A DNA stretch of 52,881 nt from an uncultured Muribaculaceae bacterium (GTDB lineage Bacteria; Bacteroidota; Bacteroidia; Bacteroidales; Muribaculaceae), in the NCBI GenBank assembly GCA_910583795.1, contig CAJTZQ010000017.1:1-52881 (forward strand), given 5' to 3'. The position numbers were made by a program, and so were the translations under genes. Under the pieces are notes generated by a model. The model was not told where the DNA came from and did not search any database. It worked only from the letters and a program-made list of their open reading frames with translations. Shown here piece by piece: positions 32,455-41,874 of the stretch (position 1 is the stretch's first letter; every line of letters starts with the position of its first letter).

Positions 32455-33714
32455 TTATTTATCTTCCTGAGTAAAGATGACTATACGGTTCCAATCATTG
32501 GTGTTGTATGGCTGAACATTTGAGCCATCATATTTAACGATGAGACGATCTGCAGAAATACCATATTTATTGATCAACTGATCGGCAACAGCGTCTGCCC
32601 TTCTCTTTGAAAGTCCCATGTTGTAATCGCTTGTACCGGTATCTTTATCAGCATAACCTACAACTACAACCTTCTGATCCGGATTCGCTTTCAGCCATTC
32701 TGCCATATTATAGACATTTACCTCTTCAGTGGGCATGATCTTGTCAGAATTAATCGTAAACCTTACGGTGGTCATAAGAGGAGCATTAGCACAATCTTTC
32801 TGGACAACCGGTTCGGGACAAGGGAGTTGACTCTCGAGAGCGGCGATTGTCTGTGCGGATGCAAGATTTTCAGCTCGGAGGTTATTAACTTCGTTGTTTA
32901 GTTCAGCAAGCTGACTCATTGTTGCGCAATCATTGTAACTGCCCCATGTACGTCCGCCGATATTGAAATTGAAACCACCTACTGCTGCGACGTTTGCCTC
33001 GATAGGTCTGCCGTAGCTACACCCGTTCCAGTTGTCGCCATAGAATGATGCACGTGCTTCAGCAAAGAAATCTACATATTTACACAAACGGAAACGGAAC
33101 TGAACTCCTGCTGTCACAGGAAGTGTCCAACTTGTATTTTTAATCTTGCCGCTATGGGGACGTTCAATATTTGAAGCAACCGCATCACCGAATCCCCACG
33201 TATAATCACCACCGACACCGACAAAGGGAATAACACTGACAACGCGGTCAGGATTAACACCTGCTATACTGTTACACATATCCCACATGAATTCCAGATT
33301 CATGTTGACATGCTTTGCTTTTGACCATCCGCTTACACCAGGCACGTCACCATTTGGATTATTCCAATGTAGTGATCCGGCAAAACCGTTAAGTCGAAGA
33401 CCTATGTAGGGAGAGAACCAATGACCGACGCCAACATTATAAGTAGCTGTCATATTCTGACGGCGAACAGCGTGTCCGGGTGCCTTTGCTCCGTTAATAC
33501 CTCTTTCCACGAAAGGCTGGTTGACACCGGCTCCAAGCTGGATAAACCAATTGTTTCGCCAACTCTGATAGTAACGGTCGGTATTGTCACATGAATATTC
33601 AGTTACAGAAACTGCATCTTCTTCGACTACCACGTCTTGAGCATTTGCTTTAGGAGCCAGCACAAAACTCCCAGCACAAAGTGCCATTAAATAGTAAAGA
33701 TTCTTAGCTTTCAT
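32455..33714 (-). CDS. OmpA family outer-membrane protein
   Basis: A 419-residue outer-membrane protein: signal peptide ending near ANA (25), an eight-stranded-barrel-like domain (about 45-265, many aromatic and Gly residues), a short coiled coil (about 268-295, ELNNEVNNLRAENL), and an OmpA C-terminal peptidoglycan-binding domain (about 312-419) with VVGYADKDTGTSDYN and SKRRADAVADQL. It anchors the outer membrane to the wall and is likely abundant. The gene is alone with its own terminator and probable promoter. Confidence 0.92.
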   Translation of the reverse strand: MKAKNLYYLMALCAGSFVLAPKANAQDVVVEEDAVSVTEYSCDNTDRYYQSWRNNWFIQLGAGVNQPFVERGINGAKAPGHAVRRQNMTATYNVGVGHWFSPYIGLRLNGFAGSLHWNNPNGDVPGVSGWSKAKHVNMNLEFMWDMCNSIAGVNPDRVVSVIPFVGVGGDYTWGFGDAVASNIERPHSGKIKNTSWTLPVTAGVQFRFRLCKYVDFFAEARASFYGDNWNGCSYGRPIEANVAAVGGFNFNIGGRTWGSYNDCATMSQLAELNNEVNNLRAENLASAQTIAALESQLPCPEPVVQKDCANAPLMTTVRFTINSDKIMPTEEVNVYNMAEWLKANPDQKVVVVGYADKDTGTSDYNMGLSKRRADAVADQLINKYGISADRLIVKYDGSNVQPYNTNDWNRIVIFTQEDK

Positions 33715-33872
33715 AATTAAACTTTTTAAGAATATGGAATAGAATAATGTTTATCTAAATAACATTTACTGTTTTTTTTGGTTCATTAATCATAATCCAA
33801 TAAATAACGGCTGTCATGGATGCGGTAAACAAGCCATTGTCTACCTTTGGGTTTACAACTCTCATAATAATT

Positions 33873-33880
33873 CAAAGATA
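33873..33880 (-). promoter_or_regulatory. -7 element of ompA-like gene
   Basis: The minus strand reads TATCTTTG here, about 160 bp before the start codon, implying a long leader like those of many abundant outer-membrane proteins. The divergent LytM-like gene has only a weak match (TAATTTCG at 33941). Confidence 0.5.
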
Positions 33881-34004
33881 ATGCGGACGATAGTTGATAA
33901 ATGCTTATGGTTAATATTTTGAAGTCTCCGTCTTTTTGATTAATTTCGCAGTTTGTTGGAGAAGTGTGGATTTAACATTTTTAACCCGACATCTCCAAAT
34001 CAGA

Positions 34005-34901
34005 ATGAGAACAAAGAAAAGATACACACTTATACTGGAAGACGGGTCGCGGCTTGAAAAGATTATTCAAGTCAGCGCTTCGCCAATGAAGTATATTATT
34101 GCAGGTGTTATCATCGCTCTGTTTTTAATGTTTATAGGTGCCATACTTGTAGGTTTTACGCCAGTAAAGAATCTTCTCCCGGGCTATCTGAAAGATTCTG
34201 AACGAGCTGCTACTGAAGAACATCACATGCGATTAGATTCTCTTCAACAAATATATGAAACCAATGCTGCCTATATTTCAAATATAATGTCTGTATTAAA
34301 CCCGGCAATCACCAATACAGACACAGCAGCAAAACCATCAGAGGTTTCACAGATAGATGTGCCTTTTTATGCAGATTCTATTTTGCCCACTTCTTATGAG
34401 GAGAGAAAATTTCTTTCCATGATGAGAGAAAGAGAAAAATACAACATCTCCGTAATCGCGCCGCTTGCCGCTGAAAGCATGATGTTTACTCCTGTCAATG
34501 ACGAAAGTGTGGTGACAGATAAAACCAAAGATGCAGTCAAAGCTGAAATCATATTGTCAAAAGGTTCTCCGGTAGCAGCCATAGCTGACGGCAGGGTAAT
34601 TGCGGTATCACAATCGGTAAGGGAAGGTGGCGGCACAGCCGTTATCATTCAGCACTCCAAGGGATTTCTGAGCCGCTGCAACCGACTTGGCACACTATTG
34701 GTAGAACCCGGAGATTTAGTTACCGGCGGACAGATAATAGCATTGACAGCGTCGGGTAATTCAAGAAAAAATGAGATCATAACCATAGAAATGTGGCATA
34801 ACGGGAATCAACTGATTCCTTATGATTATTTAGGAGATAAAAACACATCGACACCCCGATATCCCATAATTGATGAGGAAGTAGGAAGGGGGCGTTTATA
34901 A
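34005..34901 (+). CDS. membrane-anchored LytM/M23-like protein, catalytic residues missing
   Basis: A 298-residue protein with a short basic N-terminus, one membrane segment (about 29-51) and an M23-like domain at about 180-290. Active M23 peptidases need HxxxD and HxH; here the first motif reads EIILSKGSPVAAI (no His or Asp ligand), the second GGGTAVIIQHSKGFLSRCNRL keeps one His but loses the later His, and the last reads ITIEMWHNG rather than HLHFE. It is therefore probably a non-enzymatic LytM factor, like EnvC or NlpD, that activates cell-wall hydrolases. I start at MRTKKRYTL because upstream codons lie in the leader. It heads a run with dxr and rseP. Confidence 0.85.
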   Translation: MRTKKRYTLILEDGSRLEKIIQVSASPMKYIIAGVIIALFLMFIGAILVGFTPVKNLLPGYLKDSERAATEEHHMRLDSLQQIYETNAAYISNIMSVLNPAITNTDTAAKPSEVSQIDVPFYADSILPTSYEERKFLSMMREREKYNISVIAPLAAESMMFTPVNDESVVTDKTKDAVKAEIILSKGSPVAAIADGRVIAVSQSVREGGGTAVIIQHSKGFLSRCNRLGTLLVEPGDLVTGGQIIALTASGNSRKNEIITIEMWHNGNQLIPYDYLGDKNTSTPRYPIIDEEVGRGRL

Positions 34902-34930
34902 AATATTGATATAATTTTATCTAATAGACA

Positions 34931-36100
34931 GTGGATAATCAAATAAAGAATATCGCAATCTTGGGGAGTACCGGAAGCATCGGCACTCAAACTCTTGATA
35001 TAATTGAGGAATATCCTCAAAAATTTCGTGCATGTGTATTGACGGCAGGAAAAAATTGGGAATTACTCGCCAAACAAGCACGTAAATTTCTACCTGAAAA
35101 AGTTGTCATAGCCGATCAAGCCGCTTATCCTTTGTTGAAAGATGCACTTTCAGATCTTCCGATCAAAGTGGAACAGGGACCGCAGGCAATTGCAGACTCC
35201 ACTACTCTTCCGGAAGTTGATGTGGTTGTCACAGCTATGGTAGGATATAGCGGGCTCATACCTACTGTTGCGGCAATAAATGCGGGAAAGACTATAGCCC
35301 TTGCAAACAAGGAGACACTGGTTGTTGCAGGAGAAGTCATCACATCAATGTTAAAGAATTCCCCATCTGAAATTGTTCCTGTCGACAGTGAACATTCTGC
35401 AATTTTCCAATGTCTTGTGGGTGAAAAGACCTCTCAGGCAAGGAAAATACTTCTCACAGCAAGCGGCGGACCGTTTAGGAAACTTACCAAATCTCAACTT
35501 GAAAATGTCACGGTCGCCAATGCTCTCAATCACCCCAATTGGGATATGGGAGCAAAGGTAACCATAGACTCCGCTTCAATGATGAACAAAGGGTTTGAGA
35601 TGATTGAGGCGCACTGGCTTTTCGGTTGCCCTGCCGATAGGATTGAAGTTGTGGTACATCCTCAAAGCATAGTACATTCTATGGTGGAATTCAACGATGG
35701 TTCTATAAAAGCACAGCTTGGTGTGCCCGATATGCATCTTCCAATCAGGTATGCTCTCGGCTATCCTGACAGACTGACCACAGACAAGCCCGGTTTGACA
35801 CTTTCTCAATATGCCAATCTTACTTTCGAGGCTCCGGATTACGATAAATTTCCCCTTTTGTCATATGCGTTTGAGGCAATCAGGAATGGCGGTAACATGC
35901 CGTGCATTTTAAACGCGGCAAATGAAAGAGGTGTAGCAGCGTTTCTTTCCGGAAGAATCAAATTCACGGATATGCCACGCATAGCTTATGCCACGATGGA
36001 GAAAGCTCCCTTCATCAGTTCTCCCACTCTTGAAGATCTCATCGCGACTAATACCGAAGCGCTCGCAATAGCCGATGAATGGCTATCCCACAATTCCTGA
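34931..36100 (+). CDS. dxr: 1-deoxy-D-xylulose 5-phosphate reductoisomerase
   Basis: A 389-residue NADPH enzyme of the MEP isoprenoid pathway. It opens at a GTG (MDNQIKNIAILGSTGSIGTQTLD), the only start that keeps the full Rossmann motif. VDSEHSAIFQCL (about 151-162) provides metal-binding Asp and Glu, GGPFR and HPNWDMGAKVTIDSA follow, and PDMHLPIRYAL is present. The GTG start may reduce its yield. It is the second gene of a five-gene run and lies 29 bases after the LytM-like gene, 66 before rseP. Confidence 0.95.
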   Translation: MDNQIKNIAILGSTGSIGTQTLDIIEEYPQKFRACVLTAGKNWELLAKQARKFLPEKVVIADQAAYPLLKDALSDLPIKVEQGPQAIADSTTLPEVDVVVTAMVGYSGLIPTVAAINAGKTIALANKETLVVAGEVITSMLKNSPSEIVPVDSEHSAIFQCLVGEKTSQARKILLTASGGPFRKLTKSQLENVTVANALNHPNWDMGAKVTIDSASMMNKGFEMIEAHWLFGCPADRIEVVVHPQSIVHSMVEFNDGSIKAQLGVPDMHLPIRYALGYPDRLTTDKPGLTLSQYANLTFEAPDYDKFPLLSYAFEAIRNGGNMPCILNAANERGVAAFLSGRIKFTDMPRIAYATMEKAPFISSPTLEDLIATNTEALAIADEWLSHNS

Positions 36101-36166
36101 TCAAGGCATTCTTAGTTATAACATTAATTTTTCAACAATTTATTTTGCGGTAATACCGTCCTGTTA

Positions 36167-37630
36167 ATGGATACATTTCTTATCAAAGCCACTCAGCTTA
36201 TAATGGCGTTCGCCTTGTTGGTGATCATTCATGAATTCGGTCATTTCCTATTCGCCCGTATTTTCGGAGTGAAAGTGGAAAAATTTTATATTTTCTTCGA
36301 TCCCTGGACTGAGCTGTTCAAATGGAAACCTAAAAAATACATAGGTGGGTTCGGCAAACAAAAAAATCTCTCCAATGCAGAACCGGATAATTACTCAGAA
36401 TCTGAGGGATCATCCAAACAAGGAAAAAAGAAGAAATCTTCTTTTTGGGGTGATACTGAATACGGTATCGGGTGGTTGCCACTAGGAGGATATTGTAAAA
36501 TTGCCGGAATGATCGATGAGTCGATGGACAAAGAGCAGATGAAACAGCCGGCAAAAGAATGGGAATTCCGGTCAAAGCCGGCATGGCAACGTCTGTTAAT
36601 TATGATAGCCGGAGTTCTGTTCAACTTCCTGCTCGCTATCCTGATTTATGCAGGTATAGTTTATGCGACAGGTGAAAAATATGTCCCCTTCAAGGATGCC
36701 AAGATGGGTATGGCATATTCCGGAGAAGCTCAAAAGATTGGATTCCGTGATGGTGATATCCCGCTCTATGCTGACGGAGAGGAGCTGCTTGTCCCCGGTG
36801 AGGCAAGGATGAAAATGATTCAGGCTGACGTAGTCAAAGTGCTTCGTAACGGCACGGACACCGTAGGCATCAAGATTCCCAAAGATTTTATATTTGCAAT
36901 TGATAAGGAGACCAAGAGCGACACGGCAATGATAAACTTCATGACCTACCGCATACCTGCCCAGATTTCACAGGTTGTAAATGGAGAGGGCGCTGCGAAA
37001 GCCGGTATAAAGGTCGGAGACAGAATCATCGCAATAGATAGTGTGCCCACCCTTTCCCTCGATAAGTTCCTTCCCACTCTCGCCGGTCATGAAAATGAAA
37101 CCGTGACATTAACGGTTATAAGAAATGTGAATGCCAGTACAGACACTTTGTCAATTCCTGTGGCGCTGTCGGATGCATCAAAAATGGGGGTAGGACTTGA
37201 GATAGATCCGTCAAAATTCTATAATACTGAAGAAAAGAGATATTCACTTCTTCAGTCTGTGCCGAGAGGTATAGAGATGGGAACCGACAAACTTACCTCA
37301 TACGCACAGTCGATGAAACTGGTATTCACAAAAGAAGGGGCCAAGAGCGTTGGCGGATTTGGATCTATAGGAGCTATCTTCCCTGAAAAATGGGACTGGA
37401 TTGCATTCTGGAACATTGCCGCCTTCCTTTCTGTAGCACTCGCGTTCATGAACATTTTGCCTATCCCGGCACTTGACGGAGGGCATGTTCTCTTTTTACT
37501 ATATGAAGTAATTACAAGACGGAAGCCATCTGAAAAATTCCTCGAATATGCGCAGATGATCGGAATGGGTCTATTGATTCTCCTTCTTCTCTATGCAAAC
37601 GGAATGGACATTGTCCGTCTTTTCAAATAA
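36167..37630 (+). CDS. rseP: site-2 zinc protease RseP
   Basis: A 487-residue intramembrane metalloprotease. The first membrane helix carries HEFGH (H22, E23, H26), the last region has NILPIPALDGGHVL (about 425-438) with the third ligand Asp, and one or two PDZ domains lie about 170-360. Between the active-site helix and GGYCKIAGM there is a charged insertion of about 45 residues (about 60-105, rich in Ser, Lys and Glu, SKQGKKKKSS), which I recall in Bacteroidetes RseP but not in E. coli. It cuts anti-sigma factors or signal-peptide remnants. It sits 15 bases before the rlmI-like gene. Confidence 0.93.
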   Translation: MDTFLIKATQLIMAFALLVIIHEFGHFLFARIFGVKVEKFYIFFDPWTELFKWKPKKYIGGFGKQKNLSNAEPDNYSESEGSSKQGKKKKSSFWGDTEYGIGWLPLGGYCKIAGMIDESMDKEQMKQPAKEWEFRSKPAWQRLLIMIAGVLFNFLLAILIYAGIVYATGEKYVPFKDAKMGMAYSGEAQKIGFRDGDIPLYADGEELLVPGEARMKMIQADVVKVLRNGTDTVGIKIPKDFIFAIDKETKSDTAMINFMTYRIPAQISQVVNGEGAAKAGIKVGDRIIAIDSVPTLSLDKFLPTLAGHENETVTLTVIRNVNASTDTLSIPVALSDASKMGVGLEIDPSKFYNTEEKRYSLLQSVPRGIEMGTDKLTSYAQSMKLVFTKEGAKSVGGFGSIGAIFPEKWDWIAFWNIAAFLSVALAFMNILPIPALDGGHVLFLLYEVITRRKPSEKFLEYAQMIGMGLLILLLLYANGMDIVRLFK

Positions 37631-37645
37631 TGCCAACATATCTAC

Positions 37646-38824
37646 ATGAAAACAATAAAACTTAAACCACGAAAAGAGGAATCAATTCTCAGGCATCATC
37701 CCTGGGTTTTCTCCGGGGCTATCGCCTCTTTACCGAATGGTCTGGAAGAAGGTAACCTTGTAAAAGTGGAATCTGCCGATGGCAAAATTTTGGGTACCGG
37801 TCATTATCAAGTAGGCAGTATTGCCGTACGGCTGTTGACTTTCGGCGACTCTCCTGTGACAGATGATTTCTTTAAAACAAGACTTGAATCAGCATGCCGT
37901 CTGCGCCAGACATTAGGGCTCATGCGCGAAGACAATAACTGTTTTCGCCTCGTGCATGGCGAAGGGGATTTCCTTCCCGGGCTTGTGATCGATATATATG
38001 GAGACACGGCTGTTGTGCAGGCACATTCTCCTGGGATGCACTTTGAACGCATGAAGATCGCTGACGCACTTACAGAGCTCCCGGAATTGCCGATAAGAAA
38101 TGTCTACTACAAAAGTGAAACCACACTCCCGTATAAAGCTCAGCTTGATCCGCAAAACGACTATCTGATCGGTAAATTCGACGGCAATATCGCTATTGAA
38201 AACGGATTGCGTTTCAATATAGACTGGCTGCGTGGACAAAAGACAGGATTTTTTGTTGACCAACGCGAAAACCGCTCACTTCTTGAAAAATATGCAAAAG
38301 GGAGAAAGGTGCTAAATATGTTTTGCTATACCGGCGGTTTTTCCGTATATGCAATGCGCGGAGGGGCACTGCAGGTTGATTCCGTTGATTCTTCCGCTAA
38401 AGCAGCCGCCCTCACGGATGCCAATATCGAACTCAATTTCCCCGGCGATCCCCGCCATAAGACCCATGCCGAAGATGCATTCAAATATCTTGCGGATATG
38501 GAAAAGGATGCCTACGACCTTATAATCCTGGATCCTCCGGCGTTTGCCAAACACCGCTCGGCATTGAAGAACGGACTTATCGGCTATCGGAAACTTAATG
38601 CCAAGGCATTTGAGAAGATAAAACCGGGAGGAATATTGTTTACGTTCTCATGTTCCCAGGTTGTGACACGCGAGATGTTCCGTCTTGCCGTTTTCACAGC
38701 CGCCGCTCAATCAGGCAGGAAAGTGCGTATACTTCATCAGCTAACCCAGCCCGCAGACCATCCGGTGGATATTTCTCATCCGGAAGGTGAATATCTTAAA
38801 GGTCTCGTGCTTTACGTAGAATAA
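37646..38824 (+). CDS. class I SAM-dependent rRNA methyltransferase (RlmI-like)
   Basis: A 392-residue protein with a PUA-like N-terminus (LKPRKEESILRHHPWVFSGAI) and a Rossmann methyltransferase core (VLNMFCYTGGFSVYA near 222-236; LDPPAF near 300-305; FSCS near 335). E. coli RlmI makes m5C1962 of 23S rRNA. The LDPPAF segment and FTFSCS are typical of this class. It is separated by 15 bases from rseP and 2 bases from the DPP III gene, so is certainly cotranscribed with them. Confidence 0.92.
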   Translation: MKTIKLKPRKEESILRHHPWVFSGAIASLPNGLEEGNLVKVESADGKILGTGHYQVGSIAVRLLTFGDSPVTDDFFKTRLESACRLRQTLGLMREDNNCFRLVHGEGDFLPGLVIDIYGDTAVVQAHSPGMHFERMKIADALTELPELPIRNVYYKSETTLPYKAQLDPQNDYLIGKFDGNIAIENGLRFNIDWLRGQKTGFFVDQRENRSLLEKYAKGRKVLNMFCYTGGFSVYAMRGGALQVDSVDSSAKAAALTDANIELNFPGDPRHKTHAEDAFKYLADMEKDAYDLIILDPPAFAKHRSALKNGLIGYRKLNAKAFEKIKPGGILFTFSCSQVVTREMFRLAVFTAAAQSGRKVRILHQLTQPADHPVDISHPEGEYLKGLVLYVE

Positions 38825-38826
38825 TC

Positions 38827-40854
38827 ATGAACAAACCATTATCAACATTAATTCTCGCTTCAATGCTTTCGTTACAAGCCGGAGCCGTAGTCGACAAAAA
38901 TTTCAACTATCATGTCGACCGTTTCGCCGATATCGAGGTGCTTCGTTATGAAGTGCCGGAATTTGACCGTCTTTCCCTAAACCAGAAAAAGATGGTCTAT
39001 TACCTTTCTCAGGCTGCCCAGTATGGCAGAGACATACTTTGGGACCAAAATGGCAAATATAATCTTCAAATACGTAAACTCCTTGAAAATATCTACACCA
39101 ATTATAAAGGTGATAAAAATTCGAAAGAATTCAAGGCGTTTGAAAAATACCTCAAACAGGTGTGGTTTGGCAACGGCATTCACCACCACTACTCCACCGA
39201 CAAGTTTACACCTGATTTCTCAGTTGCATTCTTTACTGATCAAGTTAATGCTCTTCCGGAGAATCTTCTCCCCCTTAATCCGGGAGAAAACCGCGAACAG
39301 CTCCTTGCTACCCTCACCCCTGTAATCTTTGATCCCACTGTCATGCCGAAAAGGGTGAATCAAGATGGATCAATTGATGTGGTTGCCAACTCCGCCTCAA
39401 ATCTATATGGCGATGGTGTCACCCAAGCTGAAGTGGAGGCTTATTATGCAGCCTTGAAAGATCCTAATGACAAGGAACCGATTTCATACGGTCTGAACTC
39501 CCGCGTTGTAAAAGAGGATGGTAAAATCAAAGAGCAACACTATCATCTCAACGGTCTTTACGGTCCAGCAATCGCCAAAATAATCTATTGGCTCGACATG
39601 GCTAAAGGTGTAGCTGAGAGTCCTGAACAGAAAGCGTATATTACAAAACTCATCGACTATTATATCACCGGCAATCTTCGCGATTTTGATGAGTATTCAA
39701 TTCTTTGGGCTGAAGATACTGCATGTGATGTGGATTTTGTAAACGGTTTTATCGAGAGCTATGGAGACCCTCTCGGCATGACCGGATCATGGGAGTCATA
39801 CGTGAATTTCAAAAACAAGGAGGCTTCCTCACGGACAGAGACAATTTCAAGCAACGCCCAATGGTTTGAGGATCACGCTCCTGTGGATCCTAAATTCCGT
39901 AAGCCTTCAGTGAAAGGCGTTTCCGCAAAAGTTATCAACGCCGCTATGCTTGGAGGCGATGCTTTCCCTGCTACAGCAATCGGTATCAACCTCCCGAATG
40001 CCGACTGGATCCGTGCAGAACATGGTTCCAAGTCAGTGACAATCGAGAATATCACTGAGGCATACGAAATGGCTTCTCACGGAAACGGTTTTAATGAAGA
40101 ATTTGTAATCGATGCCCCGACACGCAAGATGCTTGAAGAATATCTCTACATCACGGACATGCTTCACACCGACCTGCATGAGTGTCTCGGTCATGCATCC
40201 GGTCAGCTTATGCCGGGTGTTGAATCTGAAGCACTCAAGGAAAATGGCTCCGCTCTCGAAGAGGCTCGTGCCGATCTGTTCGCTCTATATTATCTTGCCG
40301 ATCCCAAACTTCAGGAACTTGGAATACTTGATAATCCCGATGCTTATCAGGCTGAATACTACAAGTTCATGCTCAATGGTCTTATGACTCAGCTCAACCG
40401 CGTAGAGCCTGGTAAGAATGTGGAAGAAGCGCACATGCGCAACCGTCAGCTCATTGCTGCATGGGCACTTGATCACGGCAAGAAAGGAAAGGTTGTGGAA
40501 CTCGTTAAGAAGAACGGTAAAACATACGTGAAGATCAACGATTATAGTAAACTTCGTGATCTTTTCGGTCAGCTCCTTGGTGAAATTCAGCGTATCAAGA
40601 GTGAAGGAGACTATAAGGCAGGTGCCGAACTTATCAATAAATATGCTGTGAAAGTTGATCCGAAACTTCATAAGGAAGTGCTTGACCGTTTCTCAAAACT
40701 TAATATTCCACCCTATCGCGGATTTATCAATCCTGTATACGAACCTGTATATGATGAGAAAGGTAACATCACCGACGTAAAACTCAAATATGGGGAAGAC
40801 TATAAAGACCAGATGCTCCGTCTGAGCCAGGATTATACCACCCTCGGCTATTAA
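38827..40854 (+). CDS. dipeptidyl-peptidase III (M49 family)
   Basis: A 675-residue zinc exopeptidase removing N-terminal dipeptides. The signature HECLGH (H451-H456) and the second motif EEARAD (E478-D483) fit M49, with Asp replacing the final Glu of EECRAE seen in human enzymes. A signal peptide (about 1-21, ending QAGA) implies periplasmic or surface placement, as in Bacteroides DPP III. It follows the methyltransferase gene by 2 bases and ends in a bidirectional terminator. Dipeptides released would feed peptide uptake. Confidence 0.93.
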   Translation: MNKPLSTLILASMLSLQAGAVVDKNFNYHVDRFADIEVLRYEVPEFDRLSLNQKKMVYYLSQAAQYGRDILWDQNGKYNLQIRKLLENIYTNYKGDKNSKEFKAFEKYLKQVWFGNGIHHHYSTDKFTPDFSVAFFTDQVNALPENLLPLNPGENREQLLATLTPVIFDPTVMPKRVNQDGSIDVVANSASNLYGDGVTQAEVEAYYAALKDPNDKEPISYGLNSRVVKEDGKIKEQHYHLNGLYGPAIAKIIYWLDMAKGVAESPEQKAYITKLIDYYITGNLRDFDEYSILWAEDTACDVDFVNGFIESYGDPLGMTGSWESYVNFKNKEASSRTETISSNAQWFEDHAPVDPKFRKPSVKGVSAKVINAAMLGGDAFPATAIGINLPNADWIRAEHGSKSVTIENITEAYEMASHGNGFNEEFVIDAPTRKMLEEYLYITDMLHTDLHECLGHASGQLMPGVESEALKENGSALEEARADLFALYYLADPKLQELGILDNPDAYQAEYYKFMLNGLMTQLNRVEPGKNVEEAHMRNRQLIAAWALDHGKKGKVVELVKKNGKTYVKINDYSKLRDLFGQLLGEIQRIKSEGDYKAGAELINKYAVKVDPKLHKEVLDRFSKLNIPPYRGFINPVYEPVYDEKGNITDVKLKYGEDYKDQMLRLSQDYTTLGY

Positions 40855-40877
40855 TCTAATCTCCACATAAAAAAGGA

Positions 40878-40910
40878 AAAGCGGAAAGATTTTTCGGGTC
40901 TTTCCGCTTT
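40878..40910. terminator. bidirectional terminator after DPP III gene
   Basis: AAAGCGGAAAGA (40878-40889) pairs with TCTTTCCGCTTT (40899-40910) around a 9-base loop, with A-rich and T-rich flanks, between the convergent DPP III and nitroreductase genes. Confidence 0.85.
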
Positions 40911-40953
40911 CTCTTTTTATTCTTGTTTCTCAGACAAGAATCTTAATTCCGAC

Positions 40954-41595
40954 TCAGTCTATGAATTGGATTTTGGATTTATCGCGAGGCTTTGCTTCAG
41001 GGGTTTCAGCAGGATAGCCGAATCCGATTGCATAAAGGATTGTATAACCTTCCGAGATATTCAATTTGGCAAGATAATCTGCAGCCACCTCTGATTTCAG
41101 GAATGCCACGGGACCGCCAAGACAGCAGGAACCGATACCCATTGACCATGCCGCGAGAATCATGTTTTCTCCCAATAGACCACAGTTCACACCGGAATAG
41201 CTGCTCTCGGGTGCAGCTATAAAGGCAATAGTCGGAGCGTTGCGGAACATATTTTTGAACTTCGGATCTTCAGCCGCTTTTGGATTCTCTTTCACATAGA
41301 GCTCGGTTATCCCTTTGATAAATTCAGGATCGTCAACGATCTTTATTTCCCAATCCTGCTTGTTCATACCGTTAGGCGCGTTGATACCGCATTCTGCTAT
41401 AAGCTGCATTGTATCTCGGGGTATGGCACGTTGCTCGTAGTCTCGCACACTACGACGGCTCATGATGGTTTCGATGACCACATTCTTACCGTTGTCATCA
41501 CTTTCAGTTTTCACCTCGTTGCCATCCTGGGCACAAGAACCGAGCATCACAGCCGCAAAAGCCGATAGCCCAAAAATCTTCTTAAAATTCATCAT
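40954..41595 (-). CDS. nitroreductase-family lipoprotein
   Basis: A 213-residue protein that combines a lipoprotein signal (ending LGSC, C21) with a nitroreductase FMN fold: RRSVRDYEQRAIPRDT (about 48-63) for FMN phosphate binding, PNGMNKQDW for substrate/FMN, and GLLGENMILAAWSMGIGSC (about 140-158). Nitroreductases are normally cytoplasmic; export by a lipoprotein signal is unusual though seen in Bacteroidetes, and FMN loading outside the cytoplasm is unresolved. The Met-Met start leaves one residue of uncertainty. Confidence 0.85.
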   Translation of the reverse strand: MMNFKKIFGLSAFAAVMLGSCAQDGNEVKTESDDNGKNVVIETIMSRRSVRDYEQRAIPRDTMQLIAECGINAPNGMNKQDWEIKIVDDPEFIKGITELYVKENPKAAEDPKFKNMFRNAPTIAFIAAPESSYSGVNCGLLGENMILAAWSMGIGSCCLGGPVAFLKSEVAADYLAKLNISEGYTILYAIGFGYPAETPEAKPRDKSKIQFID

Positions 41596-41697
41596 ATCTA
41601 TACTTTAAAAGTTGTGTTATCGCTAACTTAAGCAGCTGTTAAAACTTATAGAAAGACAGCAAAGACGTTATTACAATATCAATATAATAAGATATGA

Positions 41698-41874
41698 TCA
41701 GTCTTTGCTAATCAATTTCTCAGCTTCTTCTGCAGTAATAATTATAGGAAAACCGTTGTCAGCCGTAACTATGGATTGTCCTAATTTTTTCTTTAATGTA
41801 AGCATTTTTCTGAATGACTCTTTAAGAGCAGCATTCAATATTTCTCTTTGGTTTAGTTTATCTTTTTCTGACAT
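41698..41874 (-). CDS. small protein overlapping zeta-like gene (possible antitoxin or accessory)
   Basis: A 58-residue frame starts inside the zeta-like gene and overlaps its last 22 bases. It encodes MSEKDKLNQREILNAALK, a basic middle with LKKKLGQSIV, and an end PIIITAEEAEKLISKD. The overlap supports translational coupling and makes a real gene likely. I do not recognise the family; size and position, downstream of a toxin-like kinase, suggest an antitoxin or regulator, but classical epsilon antitoxins precede zeta. Confidence 0.55.
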   Translation of the reverse strand: MSEKDKLNQREILNAALKESFRKMLTLKKKLGQSIVTADNGFPIIITAEEAEKLISKD

